A DNA stretch of 33,174 nt, from positions 1 through 33,174 of the forward strand of contig NZ_JBHSHL010000060.1 of NCBI RefSeq assembly GCF_042652965.1, in the 5' to 3' direction. Shown here one piece after another: positions 21,406-28,549 of the stretch. The notes beneath the pieces were generated by a model. It saw only the letters and a list, made by a program, of their open reading frames with translations, made no database searches and had not been told where the DNA came from. Both the position numbers and the translations under genes were made by a program. The first letter of the stretch is position 1. Each line of letters opens with the position of its first letter. The DNA comes from Filifactor villosus (GTDB lineage Bacteria > Bacillota > Clostridia > Peptostreptococcales > Filifactoraceae).

Positions 21406-22221
21406 ATGCAAAAGGAAAGCGGAAAAGGTAAGCAGAAGTACAAAGATATGGTTGCTGAAAATCCTAAGTTCCTTAACAAGTCGGAGAAAGAACTGTTTCT
21501 TTTGTTCGACAAAGACAAGAAAAATCTGGAATTAAGAAACGAATTGATTCAAAGAAACCTCTATATTGCAGAGATCCTTGCGAAAAAATACATCAATCGT
21601 GGAATTGAGTACGAAGATATCTACCAAGTGGCATCTTTGGGCTTGATTTTGGCCATTGAACGTTACGACGTCAATCGAGGCTTTGAGTTCTCGAGTTTTG
21701 CCACACCGACTATTATCGGAGAAATCAAAAAATACTTCAGGGATAAAGGTTGGTCGATTCGAGTCCCTAGAAAGATCCAGGAGCTTTCCAAGAAGGTCAA
21801 CGAAGCCAAGGTACATTTGGAAAATACCAAAGGAACGGTACCCGAGATCAAGGATATCGCTTCTTATTTGGGTGTCTCCGAGGAGGAGATCATCGAGGTC
21901 ATGGAGGCCTCTCAAGTATATCGGTTGAAGTCGCTGGATGTCACTTATGAGAACGGAGGAGAGGATAAGGAAGTATCCCTCCTGGATGTGTTGGGAGAAG
22001 AAGACAAGAGTTTTCGTGAGATCGAAAATAGAGATTTTTTTGAAAGTATGCTCGCCAAACTCGACGATATGGAACGCAAGATCATAACCGAGCGATTTTT
22101 TAATCAGAAGACACAGATGAGTATCGCAAAGGAATTGGATATTTCACAAATGACGGTATCTCGTATGGAGAAAAAGATTTTATCCAAGATAAAAAAAGAA
22201 TATGAAAAAAGCATCAACTAG
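21406..22221 (+). CDS. sigB: RNA polymerase sigma factor of the SigB/SigF/SigG group
   Basis: 271 aa. Region 2 is complete (RNLYIAEILAKKYINRGIEYEDIYQVASLGLILAIERYDVNRGFEFSSFATPTI, given here in shorter terms as the DIYQVASLGL core and the FSSFATPTIIGEIKKYFRD helix). Region 3 (VPRKIQELSKKVNEA) and region 4 with its helix-turn-helix (TQMSIAKELDISQMTVSRMEKKI) follow. It lacks region 1.1, as alternative sigmas do. Held by the RsbW-like kinase, it would direct polymerase to GTTTAA/GGGTAT-like promoters. SigB is preferred over SigF because of the stress-type neighbours, but assignment between the two is not certain. The ATG follows GGAGGAAGG inside the end of the kinase gene. Confidence 0.88.
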   Translation: MQKESGKGKQKYKDMVAENPKFLNKSEKELFLLFDKDKKNLELRNELIQRNLYIAEILAKKYINRGIEYEDIYQVASLGLILAIERYDVNRGFEFSSFATPTIIGEIKKYFRDKGWSIRVPRKIQELSKKVNEAKVHLENTKGTVPEIKDIASYLGVSEEEIIEVMEASQVYRLKSLDVTYENGGEDKEVSLLDVLGEEDKSFREIENRDFFESMLAKLDDMERKIITERFFNQKTQMSIAKELDISQMTVSRMEKKILSKIKKEYEKSIN

Positions 22222-22224
22222 GAA

Positions 22225-22266
22225 GAAAAACCGTTTTGTTTTTTGCAAAGCAGGTTTTTCTTTTTG
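22225..22266 (+). terminator. Intrinsic terminator of the sigma operon
   Basis: GAAAAACC (22225-22232) pairs with GGTTTTTC (22253-22260). An inner TTTTG/CAAAG helix extends the stem, and TTTTT follows. Confidence 0.75.
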
Positions 22267-22272
22267 AGCGTA

Positions 22273-22386
22273 ATACTACTTTCTTTTGGAGCAGTAGATA
22301 TATCCGCTTCTACAAATACAAACTTATTTGAGTGAGCATCGGACACAGGGTGCTGATATCGAACGTTCAAATGGTAGAGAATGACA
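22273..22386 (-). repeat. Family A dispersed repeat, degenerate (A8)
   Basis: It begins AATACTACT. On the minus strand it shows the CCATTTGAACG-TCGATATC start of family A, as in the copies at 25332 and 28220. The second terminal repeat is eroded. Confidence 0.6.
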
Positions 22387-22397
22387 TAAGTACTTAA

Positions 22398-22541
22398 GGA
22401 GATACCGCATAATTCGAAAAATCAGTATAAAGTTGATTCTATACGAGGGATGAAATTGTTAAAGATATTGATATGACAGACTTTTGTACTGTATCAAACC
22501 GGAGAAAAATCAGAAACTTGCCTTTGTACGATGTTTCCTTA
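22398..22541 (-). repeat. Family C dispersed repeat, full length, reverse (C4)
   Basis: Reverse of C1: GATACCGCATAATTCGAAAA at the left, GATATTGATATGACA in the middle, and AAAAATCAGAAACTTGCC with TTTGTACGATGTTTCC at the right. It defines the full length of about 145 bp together with C1. Confidence 0.8.
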
Positions 22542-22552
22542 AGACAAGATTT

Positions 22553-22605
22553 TATCCGGTTCTTGTGCAGGTTTGGGTGTTTTTTGCACAAACAGTTATC
22601 GGATA
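22553..22605 (+). promoter_or_regulatory. Nested dyad in the deoC leader
   Basis: An inner 7-bp pair TTGTGCA (22563-22569) with TGCACAA (22585-22591) lies within an outer 6-bp pair TATCCG (22553-22558) with CGGATA (22600-22605). It ends about 8 nt before the deoC ribosome site (ATAGGAG). It could be an RNA hairpin affecting translation or an operator. Confidence 0.4.
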
Positions 22606-22626
22606 AGAGAATAGGAGAAGAGAACT

Positions 22627-23277
22627 ATGGATATAGCAAATTATATTGACCACACTTTATTAAAATCGGACGCGACGACAGAGCAGATCAGAGTTCTGTG
22701 TGAAGAGGCCAGGCAATACAGCTTTGCATCGGTCTGCACCAATTCCGTGTTTACGTCCTTTGTGGCGGAGCAACTTAGAGGAAGCGAAGTCAAGACCTGT
22801 GCGGTCGTAGGCTTTCCCTTGGGAGCAATGGCAACCAAGGCAAAGGCTTTGGAGACCAAGACGGCGGTGGAGGATGGAGCAGAGGAGATCGATATGGTAC
22901 TTGCCATCGGTTTGTTAAAGCAGGGAGAAGATGAGAAGGTGCGAAGCGATATTGAAGCGGTCGTCAGGGAAGCGCATCCCAAGGCGAGTGTAAAGGTCAT
23001 TATTGAAGCCTGCCTGCTTACGGACGAAGAAAAGGAGCGGGCGTGTCGCCTTTCCTTGGAAGCGGGGGCGGATTATGTCAAGACTTCGACCGGCTTTTCT
23101 ACAGGAGGAGCGAGCCTTGAAGATGTAAGATTGATGAAAAAAACCGTGGGAGAGAAGATGAAGGTAAAGGCGAGCGGAGGGATTCGAACCTTGAGATCCG
23201 CCTTGGATTTTATTGAGGCAGGAGCGGACAGGATAGGGACGAGCAACGGAGTTCAAATCGTGGAAGAGGCGAAGTGA
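22627..23277 (+). CDS. deoC: Deoxyribose-phosphate aldolase
   Basis: 216 aa, normal for the bacterial class I enzyme. It cleaves 2-deoxyribose-5-phosphate to acetaldehyde and glyceraldehyde-3-phosphate. The Schiff-base Lys152 is in YVKTSTGFSTGGA; Asp89 (EEIDMVLAIG) and Lys181 (VKASGGIR) complete the proton relay. YIDHTLLK at the N-terminus is typical. ATAGGAGAAG precedes the ATG. Functionally it continues the pathway from deoD, but it is transcribed alone, between repeats A8/C4 and the terminator at 23561. Confidence 0.95.
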   Translation: MDIANYIDHTLLKSDATTEQIRVLCEEARQYSFASVCTNSVFTSFVAEQLRGSEVKTCAVVGFPLGAMATKAKALETKTAVEDGAEEIDMVLAIGLLKQGEDEKVRSDIEAVVREAHPKASVKVIIEACLLTDEEKERACRLSLEAGADYVKTSTGFSTGGASLEDVRLMKKTVGEKMKVKASGGIRTLRSALDFIEAGADRIGTSNGVQIVEEAK

Positions 23278-23349
23278 TACCGAAAGTTTAAATTCTACGA
23301 TTGCTCAAACCGTTTCCGACAAACATATATTCTGTTTACCTGACATGTT

Positions 23350-23462
23350 ATACTATTATTCCTTTGGATTGTGGATATAAAAAATCTGCGACCCATAGGA
23401 GATAAAGCAATTTTTCGTTGTCGAAAAATAGACATATCCATACGTCTATTGATGAATAGTAT
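23350..23462 (+). repeat. Family A dispersed repeat, 113 bp (A1)
   Basis: Perfect ends ATACTATT (23350-23357) and AATAGTAT (23455-23462). The central hairpin is TTTTTCG-TTGT-CGAAAAA (23411-23428). It is the closest relative of A2 at 2526-2638 (reverse). A further outer-end fragment (AAACGGAGGATAGTATT) follows at about 23464. Confidence 0.85.
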
Positions 23463-23560
23463 TAAACGGAGGATAGTATTGAGATCGCTTCAATCGTTTT
23501 TGTCGATTTTCTCTTCCGTTCTCCTGATATTTGATCAAAGAAGAGTAGATAAAACATATA

Positions 23561-23592
23561 AAAAGCTATCCCGTTACATGGGATAGCTTTTT
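23561..23592. terminator. Bidirectional intrinsic terminator between deoC and the sortase gene
   Basis: A perfect 12-bp stem pairs AAAAGCTATCCC (23561-23572) with GGGATAGCTTTT (23580-23591) around a 7-nt loop. T runs serve both strands. Confidence 0.9.
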
Positions 23593-23651
23593 CGTGTAAC
23601 AGAAGTATTTATGGTGTTTATCCTTTTGTTAGTTCTAAAGGATGCAGGAGA

Positions 23652-24410
23652 TTATTGGGTACGGGAGATCTCTCTTCCGATCACGAGGAGTCTGGCATCG
23701 GAGGTTTCGTAGGTACAGGTACAGAGGGTGATGAGTTTATCGTCGGGATAGAGTCTCGCCTTCTTCCAAAGGATGCCTTCTTTGAAGTTGTTTACATAGT
23801 CGACGGCATTCATCTGTTTGTCCCATGTTCTGTGGTTGATAAAGAAGAACACATCCTCTTCATTGGTCAGATCCAAGGTGATGACCGCGACAGGTTCATA
23901 GGTCCGGATGGAAGATTCGTATTCCACATGAATGTTGTTATCTCCGAGGAAGAAATTTTCTTCCCGAAAGTTTCGCAGGGTGGTAAACATATTCTTCGCC
24001 TTCATCGTATGACCGTAAAAAATAATGTTGTCATCCTCGACGGTATTGTCCATATCCATAAAGATGGCTCCGTTGATGTCCTTGTTTTTGTGTGCGTTGT
24101 GAGTCAGATAAAACTCGTTGTCCGCACTGTATACAACAGGGTAGTCAATGTTGGTATTATCGATTTTGAGCCAGGCGGATACATCTTTGTTGACCGTGGA
24201 TTGCAAGGTGGCGATCAGATCGGATCGGTAAGCCGGATGTACCTGTTCTTCAGGAGAGGGGTCCGGTTCAAACGAAGTATCGAGAGCCGCCTCGTAGTCT
24301 TTTTCCAAAGAGAGGTTTTGGTCAGGCTTCAATATCTTATAGACAGAAATCCCCGAAACAATTAAAATAGTAAGCAGGATCATTGCCAAGGACAGTTTTA
24401 AGATTTTCAT
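23652..24410 (-). CDS. srtB: Class B sortase
   Basis: 252 aa. An N-terminal signal-anchor (LKLSLAMILLTILIVSGISVY, residues 4-24) places the enzyme outside the membrane. The sortase B fold shows WLKIDNTNIDYPVVYSADNEFYL, GAIFMD and catalytic His134 (FYGHTM), Cys232 (LITLCTCTYE) and Arg240 (SDARLLVIG). It would cleave a sorting motif of the NPQTN type and attach the substrate to peptidoglycan or pilin. No substrate with a sorting signal is seen in the window; the surface protein at 1-1079 ends in a stalk domain without such a signal. TGGAG lies about 8 nt before the ATG. Divergent from the PAP2 gene. Confidence 0.9.
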   Translation of the reverse strand: MKILKLSLAMILLTILIVSGISVYKILKPDQNLSLEKDYEAALDTSFEPDPSPEEQVHPAYRSDLIATLQSTVNKDVSAWLKIDNTNIDYPVVYSADNEFYLTHNAHKNKDINGAIFMDMDNTVEDDNIIFYGHTMKAKNMFTTLRNFREENFFLGDNNIHVEYESSIRTYEPVAVITLDLTNEEDVFFFINHRTWDKQMNAVDYVNNFKEGILWKKARLYPDDKLITLCTCTYETSDARLLVIGREISRTQ

Positions 24411-24456
24411 AGTCAGTCTCCATAGATAGAATTTTTACAAAAAATTTCGCCTATTA

Positions 24457-24498
24457 TTGTATCCCGTTGTGTTTGGGTACCGAATGCAAGGGATACAA
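24457..24498. promoter_or_regulatory. 9-bp inverted repeat upstream of srtB
   Basis: TTGTATCCC (24457-24465) and GGGATACAA (24490-24498) are perfect reverse complements 24 bp apart. On the minus strand the first contains GATACAAT, a plausible -10 about 46 nt before the sortase ATG. It is a candidate operator or paired promoter element in the divergent region. Confidence 0.35.
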
Positions 24499-24728
24499 AT
24501 AATATATATCACAGTCTTGAGTGTTTCAATCAAAATATTTGAGGTGAAATCAAACTGAAATATTGAAAAAACCGCATTATTTGAGCATAGATCAAATGCT
24601 TTTCTCGTCTTATGTTTTCTTCTGAACGATTTGTGAGGAGGCTACATTCTGTCCGGAAGTTCGCCCTCATAGCGTTTCTTAAGGAGATTCGGCGGGGAAG
24701 GGGTTTTGGATAAGGAGGAGTGCTTCGT

Positions 24729-25235
24729 TTGGATATTGCATTTTTTGAGTGGATGGGGACTATTCACAGTCAATGGCTGACACCGTGGATGATCGCCTTA
24801 TCGACAATGAACAACAAGGGGGTCGTGTGGATTATCCTTTGTTTATTGCTCTTCGTTCCCAAGAGTACCCGCAGGTTTGCCATTGTTCTGGGAGCGGGCC
24901 TTATTGTGGTTACGATTTTGGGGGAGGGTCTAATCAAACATTTGGTAATGAGACCTCGTCCGTTTATTACCTTCAACAAAGAAATTCTTATCAATCATCC
25001 GAGAGGCTATTCTTTTCCTTCAGGTCATACGGCTTCTTCCATGACGGTTTTGGGGATCTTTTATTTGAGAATGAGAAAGTATCTTCTTCCGATTGCCTTG
25101 CTTGCTGTGGGGATCTCGTTTTCGAGGTTGTATTTACAGGTCCACTATCTTACGGATGTTCTTGCAGGGACGCTTTTGGGTTTTGTTGTCGCCTACAGCG
25201 TCGATGCCTACTTCAAAAAAGTGTGGAAGGAGTAG
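24729..25235 (+). CDS. PAP2-family membrane phosphatase (undecaprenyl-diphosphatase type)
   Basis: 168 aa with the start placed at TTG 24729, because AGGAGG ends 10 nt upstream; the GTG at 24720 would leave only 1 nt of spacing. The PAP2 catalytic motifs are complete: KHLVMRPRPF (C1), SFPSGHTAS (C2) and SRLYLQVHYLTDVLAG (C3, with catalytic His and Asp). Four to five membrane segments surround them. Such enzymes dephosphorylate undecaprenyl pyrophosphate or phosphatidylglycerol phosphate on the outer face of the membrane; the substrate is not fixed by sequence. Divergent from srtB. Confidence 0.88.
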   Translation: MDIAFFEWMGTIHSQWLTPWMIALSTMNNKGVVWIILCLLLFVPKSTRRFAIVLGAGLIVVTILGEGLIKHLVMRPRPFITFNKEILINHPRGYSFPSGHTASSMTVLGIFYLRMRKYLLPIALLAVGISFSRLYLQVHYLTDVLAGTLLGFVVAYSVDAYFKKVWKE

Positions 25236-25331
25236 GTGTCGTTTCGTCTTTTGTGGAGTGTGTCGGTGTCTATACGGGGGTTTGGGTATAAATTCTTTAA
25301 TGAAGAAAGAGTTTGTGTCTTTTGCAGTGTG

Positions 25332-25447
25332 ATACTATGATCCATTTGAATTATTTGATATCGATCTCTTTCATTCCTATGGGAGATACAATAGATTTTT
25401 ATGTTTTCGGGTGTGAATATAACCACATTTCCGCCGGAGAATAGTAT
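25332..25447 (+). repeat. Family A dispersed repeat, 116 bp (A4)
   Basis: Ends ATACTATG and AATAGTAT. Shared family blocks are ATCCATTTGAATT, GATATCGATC and CCTATGGGAGATACAA. It lies between the PAP2 gene and the TIM-barrel gene. Confidence 0.8.
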
Positions 25448-25547
25448 GAAACGCTCTATGCGAAAACAAGGCTGTAAGATAAGGATGTTTTTTGTTTTAA
25501 AAATAGTGTATAGTAATAGAATATGAGATAGAAAGGAGAGATCACGT

Positions 25548-26309
25548 ATGAAGTATAGCGACTATATGGATAAGGAGCGAAACACGGGAGAATACATCGA
25601 CAATGTGATCCACAGTTTGGAACAGAAGGACAAGAAGTATATTCCGGTCATTGAATCCAAACTCAAGAAGCGTATTGTAGAGATTCCCAAGGCAGTGTAT
25701 GAGGCGAGCGGGATTAAGGTGTTTGGAAAGAGGATAAAGTCTTTGATTTTCAGTTCCGACTTGGCGATTATCAAGAACAACAATGCTGACGGGGTCATTG
25801 CGGTATATCCGTTTACTCCTCAGTTGGCAATCAGTCATGCGATCATTTCGGTATCGACCACTCCGGTCTTCTGCGGGGTGGGCGGAGGTGTTACTTCGGG
25901 ACAGCGATCTTTGGATATTGCAATGAGTTGCGAGCTCAACGGCGCCTACGGTGTCGTATTGAACTCTCCGGCTACAAACTCGCTTCTGATGGAGATGAGA
26001 AAAAGGCTTGATATTCCCATCGTGGTGACGATTGTTTCGGAGAAGGAAGATTTTGAAAAGCGGATCAAGTCAGGAGCTGCGATCTTCAACGTTTCAGGAG
26101 GTTCCAAGACGGCTTCGATCGTCCGTAAGATAAGAGAAAATCATCCTTATTTTCCGATTATAGCGACCGGAGGGAATACGGATGAGAGTATTCGAGAGAC
26201 CATACGGGCAGGAGCCAATGTCATTTCTTACACTCCTCCGACCAGTGCGGAGATCTTTGCCGGAATTATGAAGAGTTATCGGGAAAATATGGAGAAGGAA
26301 GACAGGTAG
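25548..26309 (+). CDS. TIM-barrel protein with a phosphate-binding C-terminus, function unknown
   Basis: 253 aa. Strand-helix alternation and Gly-rich loops at strand ends indicate a TIM barrel: VFCGVGGGVTSGQRSLDIA (about 104-122), IFNVSGGSKTASIVRKI (about 178-194), and IIATGGNTDESIRETIRAGANVISYTPP (203-230), the last like standard phosphate-binding loops 7 and 8. Relatives in anaerobic Firmicutes are usually labelled only hydrolase. AAGGAGAGATCACGT precedes the ATG. It is the first of a likely operon, 8 nt before an aldolase gene, which suggests a sugar-phosphate or related carbon substrate; that is inference. Confidence 0.65.
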   Translation: MKYSDYMDKERNTGEYIDNVIHSLEQKDKKYIPVIESKLKKRIVEIPKAVYEASGIKVFGKRIKSLIFSSDLAIIKNNNADGVIAVYPFTPQLAISHAIISVSTTPVFCGVGGGVTSGQRSLDIAMSCELNGAYGVVLNSPATNSLLMEMRKRLDIPIVVTIVSEKEDFEKRIKSGAAIFNVSGGSKTASIVRKIRENHPYFPIIATGGNTDESIRETIRAGANVISYTPPTSAEIFAGIMKSYRENMEKEDR

Positions 26310-26317
26310 GATAAAAG

Positions 26318-26962
26318 ATGACATATCAAACACAGAGACAGGAACTGATCTTATTCGGAAACAGACTTTTGCAGGAGGGGTTCACTAAAGGAACAGGAGG
26401 AAACCTGAGCATCTTCGATAGACAAAGTCGAAAGATGTTGATCACGCCGAGTGCTATCGCCTATCAGGATATCACACCGGAAGACATCGTGGTGATCGAT
26501 ATTGATGGCAGGGTAGTGGAAGGAAGCAGGACTCCGTCGAGTGAATGGGAGATGCACCTGATGATCTACCGTCACAGAGAAGATATCGATGCGTTGATCC
26601 ATGCACATACGACTTATTGCACGGCAGTCGCCTGTTTGAGGAAGGAGCTTCCCGCCGTTCATTATATGATTGCAGTCGCAGGGGAAAATGTGCGTTGTGC
26701 CGATTATGCGACCTTCGGTACAAGGGAGCTGGCACAAAATGCTCTGGTCGCAATGGATGACAGAAGGGCGGTCCTTCTTGCCAACCATGGGGTGCTTGCA
26801 GGAGGAGTCAACCTCAAGGATGCCTTCAATGTCTTGGAAGAGGTGGAGTACACTGCTCAGCTGTATTATTTGACCTCCTCCATGGGTGATCCCGTGATCT
26901 TGGATCACTCCGAGATGGAGGTTATGAAGGAGAAGTTCAGGACCTACGGTCAACAGAGGTAG
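26318..26962 (+). CDS. fucA: Class II aldolase, L-fuculose-1-phosphate aldolase type
   Basis: 214 aa, normal length. The zinc ligands of the family are visible: His95 and His97 (LIHAHTTY), His157 (LLANHGVLAGG), with catalytic Glu76 (SSEWEMHL). The phosphate-binding GTGGNLS (25-31) and TPSAIAY (43-49) are also present. It splits a 1-phosphoketose or related substrate into dihydroxyacetone phosphate and an aldehyde. No fucose isomerase, kinase or transporter genes are nearby, so the real substrate may be another deoxy-sugar phosphate. It begins 8 nt after the TIM-barrel gene. Confidence 0.8.
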   Translation: MTYQTQRQELILFGNRLLQEGFTKGTGGNLSIFDRQSRKMLITPSAIAYQDITPEDIVVIDIDGRVVEGSRTPSSEWEMHLMIYRHREDIDALIHAHTTYCTAVACLRKELPAVHYMIAVAGENVRCADYATFGTRELAQNALVAMDDRRAVLLANHGVLAGGVNLKDAFNVLEEVEYTAQLYYLTSSMGDPVILDHSEMEVMKEKFRTYGQQR

Positions 26963-27028
26963 GGGAACAAGCACATAAATACAAAGAGTGAAGGTATCCC
27001 CGGGATGAAATGTTTAAGGAGGTAAATG

Positions 27029-27349
27029 ATGATAGTTACAACAACACCGAGTGTAGAAGGAAGAGAGATCGATCAGTATAAGGGTATTGTCTTTGGAGAA
27101 GTGATATCGGGAGTGAATTTTTTTAAGGATATCGGAGCAGGACTTCGAAACGTGTTCGGAGGAAGGTCCAAGGGCTATGAGGAAGAGCTGATCAAGGCGC
27201 GCGAAGAGGCGATGCAGGAGATGGCGACAAGGGCGAAGAAGCTTGGTGCCGAGGCCGTTGTCGGGGTGGATGTCGACTATGAGGTCTTGGGTCAAGGCGG
27301 AGATATGTTGATGGTTACCGTTTCGGGAACAGCTGTCACTTTGAAGTAA
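27029..27349 (+). CDS. YbjQ/UPF0145 family protein
   Basis: 106 aa with the start placed at the second ATG (27029), 6 nt after GGAGG; the first ATG at 27026 would leave 3 nt. It is highly similar in pattern to E. coli YbjQ: TTTPSVEGREI, KGIVFGEVISGVNFFKDIGAG, GGRSKGYEEELIKAREEAM, LGAEAVVGVDVDYEVLG and MLMVTVSGTAV. The family forms beta-alpha barrels of pentamer type and has no agreed function; a heavy-metal-binding role was proposed from fold only. It lies 66 nt after the aldolase gene and 11 nt before the nitroreductase gene. Confidence 0.9.
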   Translation: MIVTTTPSVEGREIDQYKGIVFGEVISGVNFFKDIGAGLRNVFGGRSKGYEEELIKAREEAMQEMATRAKKLGAEAVVGVDVDYEVLGQGGDMLMVTVSGTAVTLK

Positions 27350-27360
27350 GAGGAAGACGG

Positions 27361-28116
27361 ATGATGAGATATACGGATGGAAGAAAGTTTATGAAGTCTT
27401 CTTTTCACAAGGAGGTGGAGGAGTCCGATTACAAGAAGGGGATGGAGGATCCCGGTTTTTGCAAGGAGGAAGAAACAGGTCGCAGGGTCGTGCTTGGAGA
27501 AATCTATATGGGAGATATGGAGGAACGTCCCTTTGTCGACATCGTGTTGGGGAGACGAAGTCACCGTCTCTTTGAACAGGAGGGATTGAAGAAGAACGAT
27601 CTGTCCTATCTTCTGACCTTGACACAGAGGATCCAGAAGATCCATCCCTCGGGACGGATGTGTTATTCGCCCTCGGCTTGTTCGGGAGGAAGACATACCT
27701 ACGAGACCTATCTGATTATACAGGACGTTGAGGATTTACAACAGGGAGTGTATCGTTATGACTCCATGAGCCATGAGCTCGTCCTATTGGAAGAGAGAAG
27801 CGATACCAAAGCGAAGCTCAAGGAAGCGACCCTGAAGTATTCTTTTGTCGCCAATGCACCGGTTGTCTTTGTTTGGGCCTGCCTTCCTTATCGAGGAGAG
27901 TGGATGTACGCGGAGAGATCTCACAAGCCCATGCTTTTGGATGCAGGACATATCTGCCAGGCCTTGTATCTTGCAGCCGAATCGATCGGGTTGGGTTGTT
28001 GTGCGGTGGCGGCATACCACCAGGAAAGGATGGATGAACTGATCGGCGTTGACGGAGAAGAAGAGTTCAGCGTCTATATCTGCCCGGTTGGAAGGCCAAA
28101 AGTTTCTTCCAAGTAA
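27361..28116 (+). CDS. SagB/ThcOx-type nitroreductase-fold oxidoreductase
   Basis: 251 aa. FMN-binding nitroreductase fold of the SagB-like group: RRSHRLFEQEGLKKNDLSYLL (about 65-85), YSPSACSGGRHTYETYLIIQDVEDL (about 102-126), the MLLDAGHICQALYLAAESIGLGCCAVAAYHQERMDELIGVD block (190-230, FMN and dimer site) and a final YICPVGRPK. SagB enzymes oxidise azolines in peptide natural products, but stand-alone homologues with no precursor peptide or YcaO protein, as here, are probably general flavin reductases. It is the last gene of the run starting at 25548. Confidence 0.85.
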   Translation: MMRYTDGRKFMKSSFHKEVEESDYKKGMEDPGFCKEEETGRRVVLGEIYMGDMEERPFVDIVLGRRSHRLFEQEGLKKNDLSYLLTLTQRIQKIHPSGRMCYSPSACSGGRHTYETYLIIQDVEDLQQGVYRYDSMSHELVLLEERSDTKAKLKEATLKYSFVANAPVVFVWACLPYRGEWMYAERSHKPMLLDAGHICQALYLAAESIGLGCCAVAAYHQERMDELIGVDGEEEFSVYICPVGRPKVSSK

Positions 28117-28219
28117 GGAGGATTTTTGCACCGCTATTGTCTATTTAACGGCATATATCAATGCTTTGTATCCTACGGGTGTTGAGACGATTTTTTGCGT
28201 TTGTAGAGGGGGCCGTTGA

Positions 28220-28334
28220 ATACTGTTATCCGTTTGAACTCTTGATATCAATGTTCTTCACTCCTATGAGCGACAAAATAAATGTTTATGCTTGCAGGCG
28301 TGGATATAACTACACTTCCATCGGAGGACGGTAT
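28220..28334 (+). repeat. Family A dispersed repeat, 115 bp (A5)
   Basis: Ends ATACTGTT and GACGGTAT. Shared blocks are ATCCGTTTGAACTC, TTGATATCAATG, CCTATGAGCGACAAAATAAA and GTGGATATAACTACA. A hairpin GTACAAA-GCAG / CTGC-TTTGTAC (28344-28379) lies just beyond it. Confidence 0.8.
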
Positions 28335-28474
28335 AGAACATCTGTACAAAGCAGTATTGACTTCTGCGGAGGTTTGTACTGTTTTGTTTTCATACGGGAG
28401 AAGTTGGTGGAGGGTGATATTGCAAGTGGTAATGCGATATCAAGAACCTTCCTTTGTTTTCCTATAGAAAAGGA

Positions 28475-28503
28475 TTGAAAAAATCGAAAAAAAGGATTAG
28501 GAT
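28475..28503 (+). promoter_or_regulatory. Candidate proS promoter
   Basis: TTGAAA (28475-28480), a 17-bp spacer and TAGGAT (28498-28503). The leader would be about 40 nt, so there is no room for a T-box downstream of it, and no T-box motif was found upstream. Confidence 0.55.
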
Positions 28504-28549
28504 ATTGAAATAGTATCAGCAAAAAACAGAAATAAAGGAGTATTGCCAT

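Noticed and set aside
27361..28116. Thiazole/oxazole-modified peptide cluster suggested by the SagB-like gene
   Set aside because: No YcaO cyclodehydratase, precursor peptide or exporter is adjacent; neighbours are YbjQ and an aldolase.
28335..28549. T-box riboswitch upstream of proS
   Set aside because: No AGGGTGG-type T-box sequence, no specifier-loop structure and too little space after the likely promoter.
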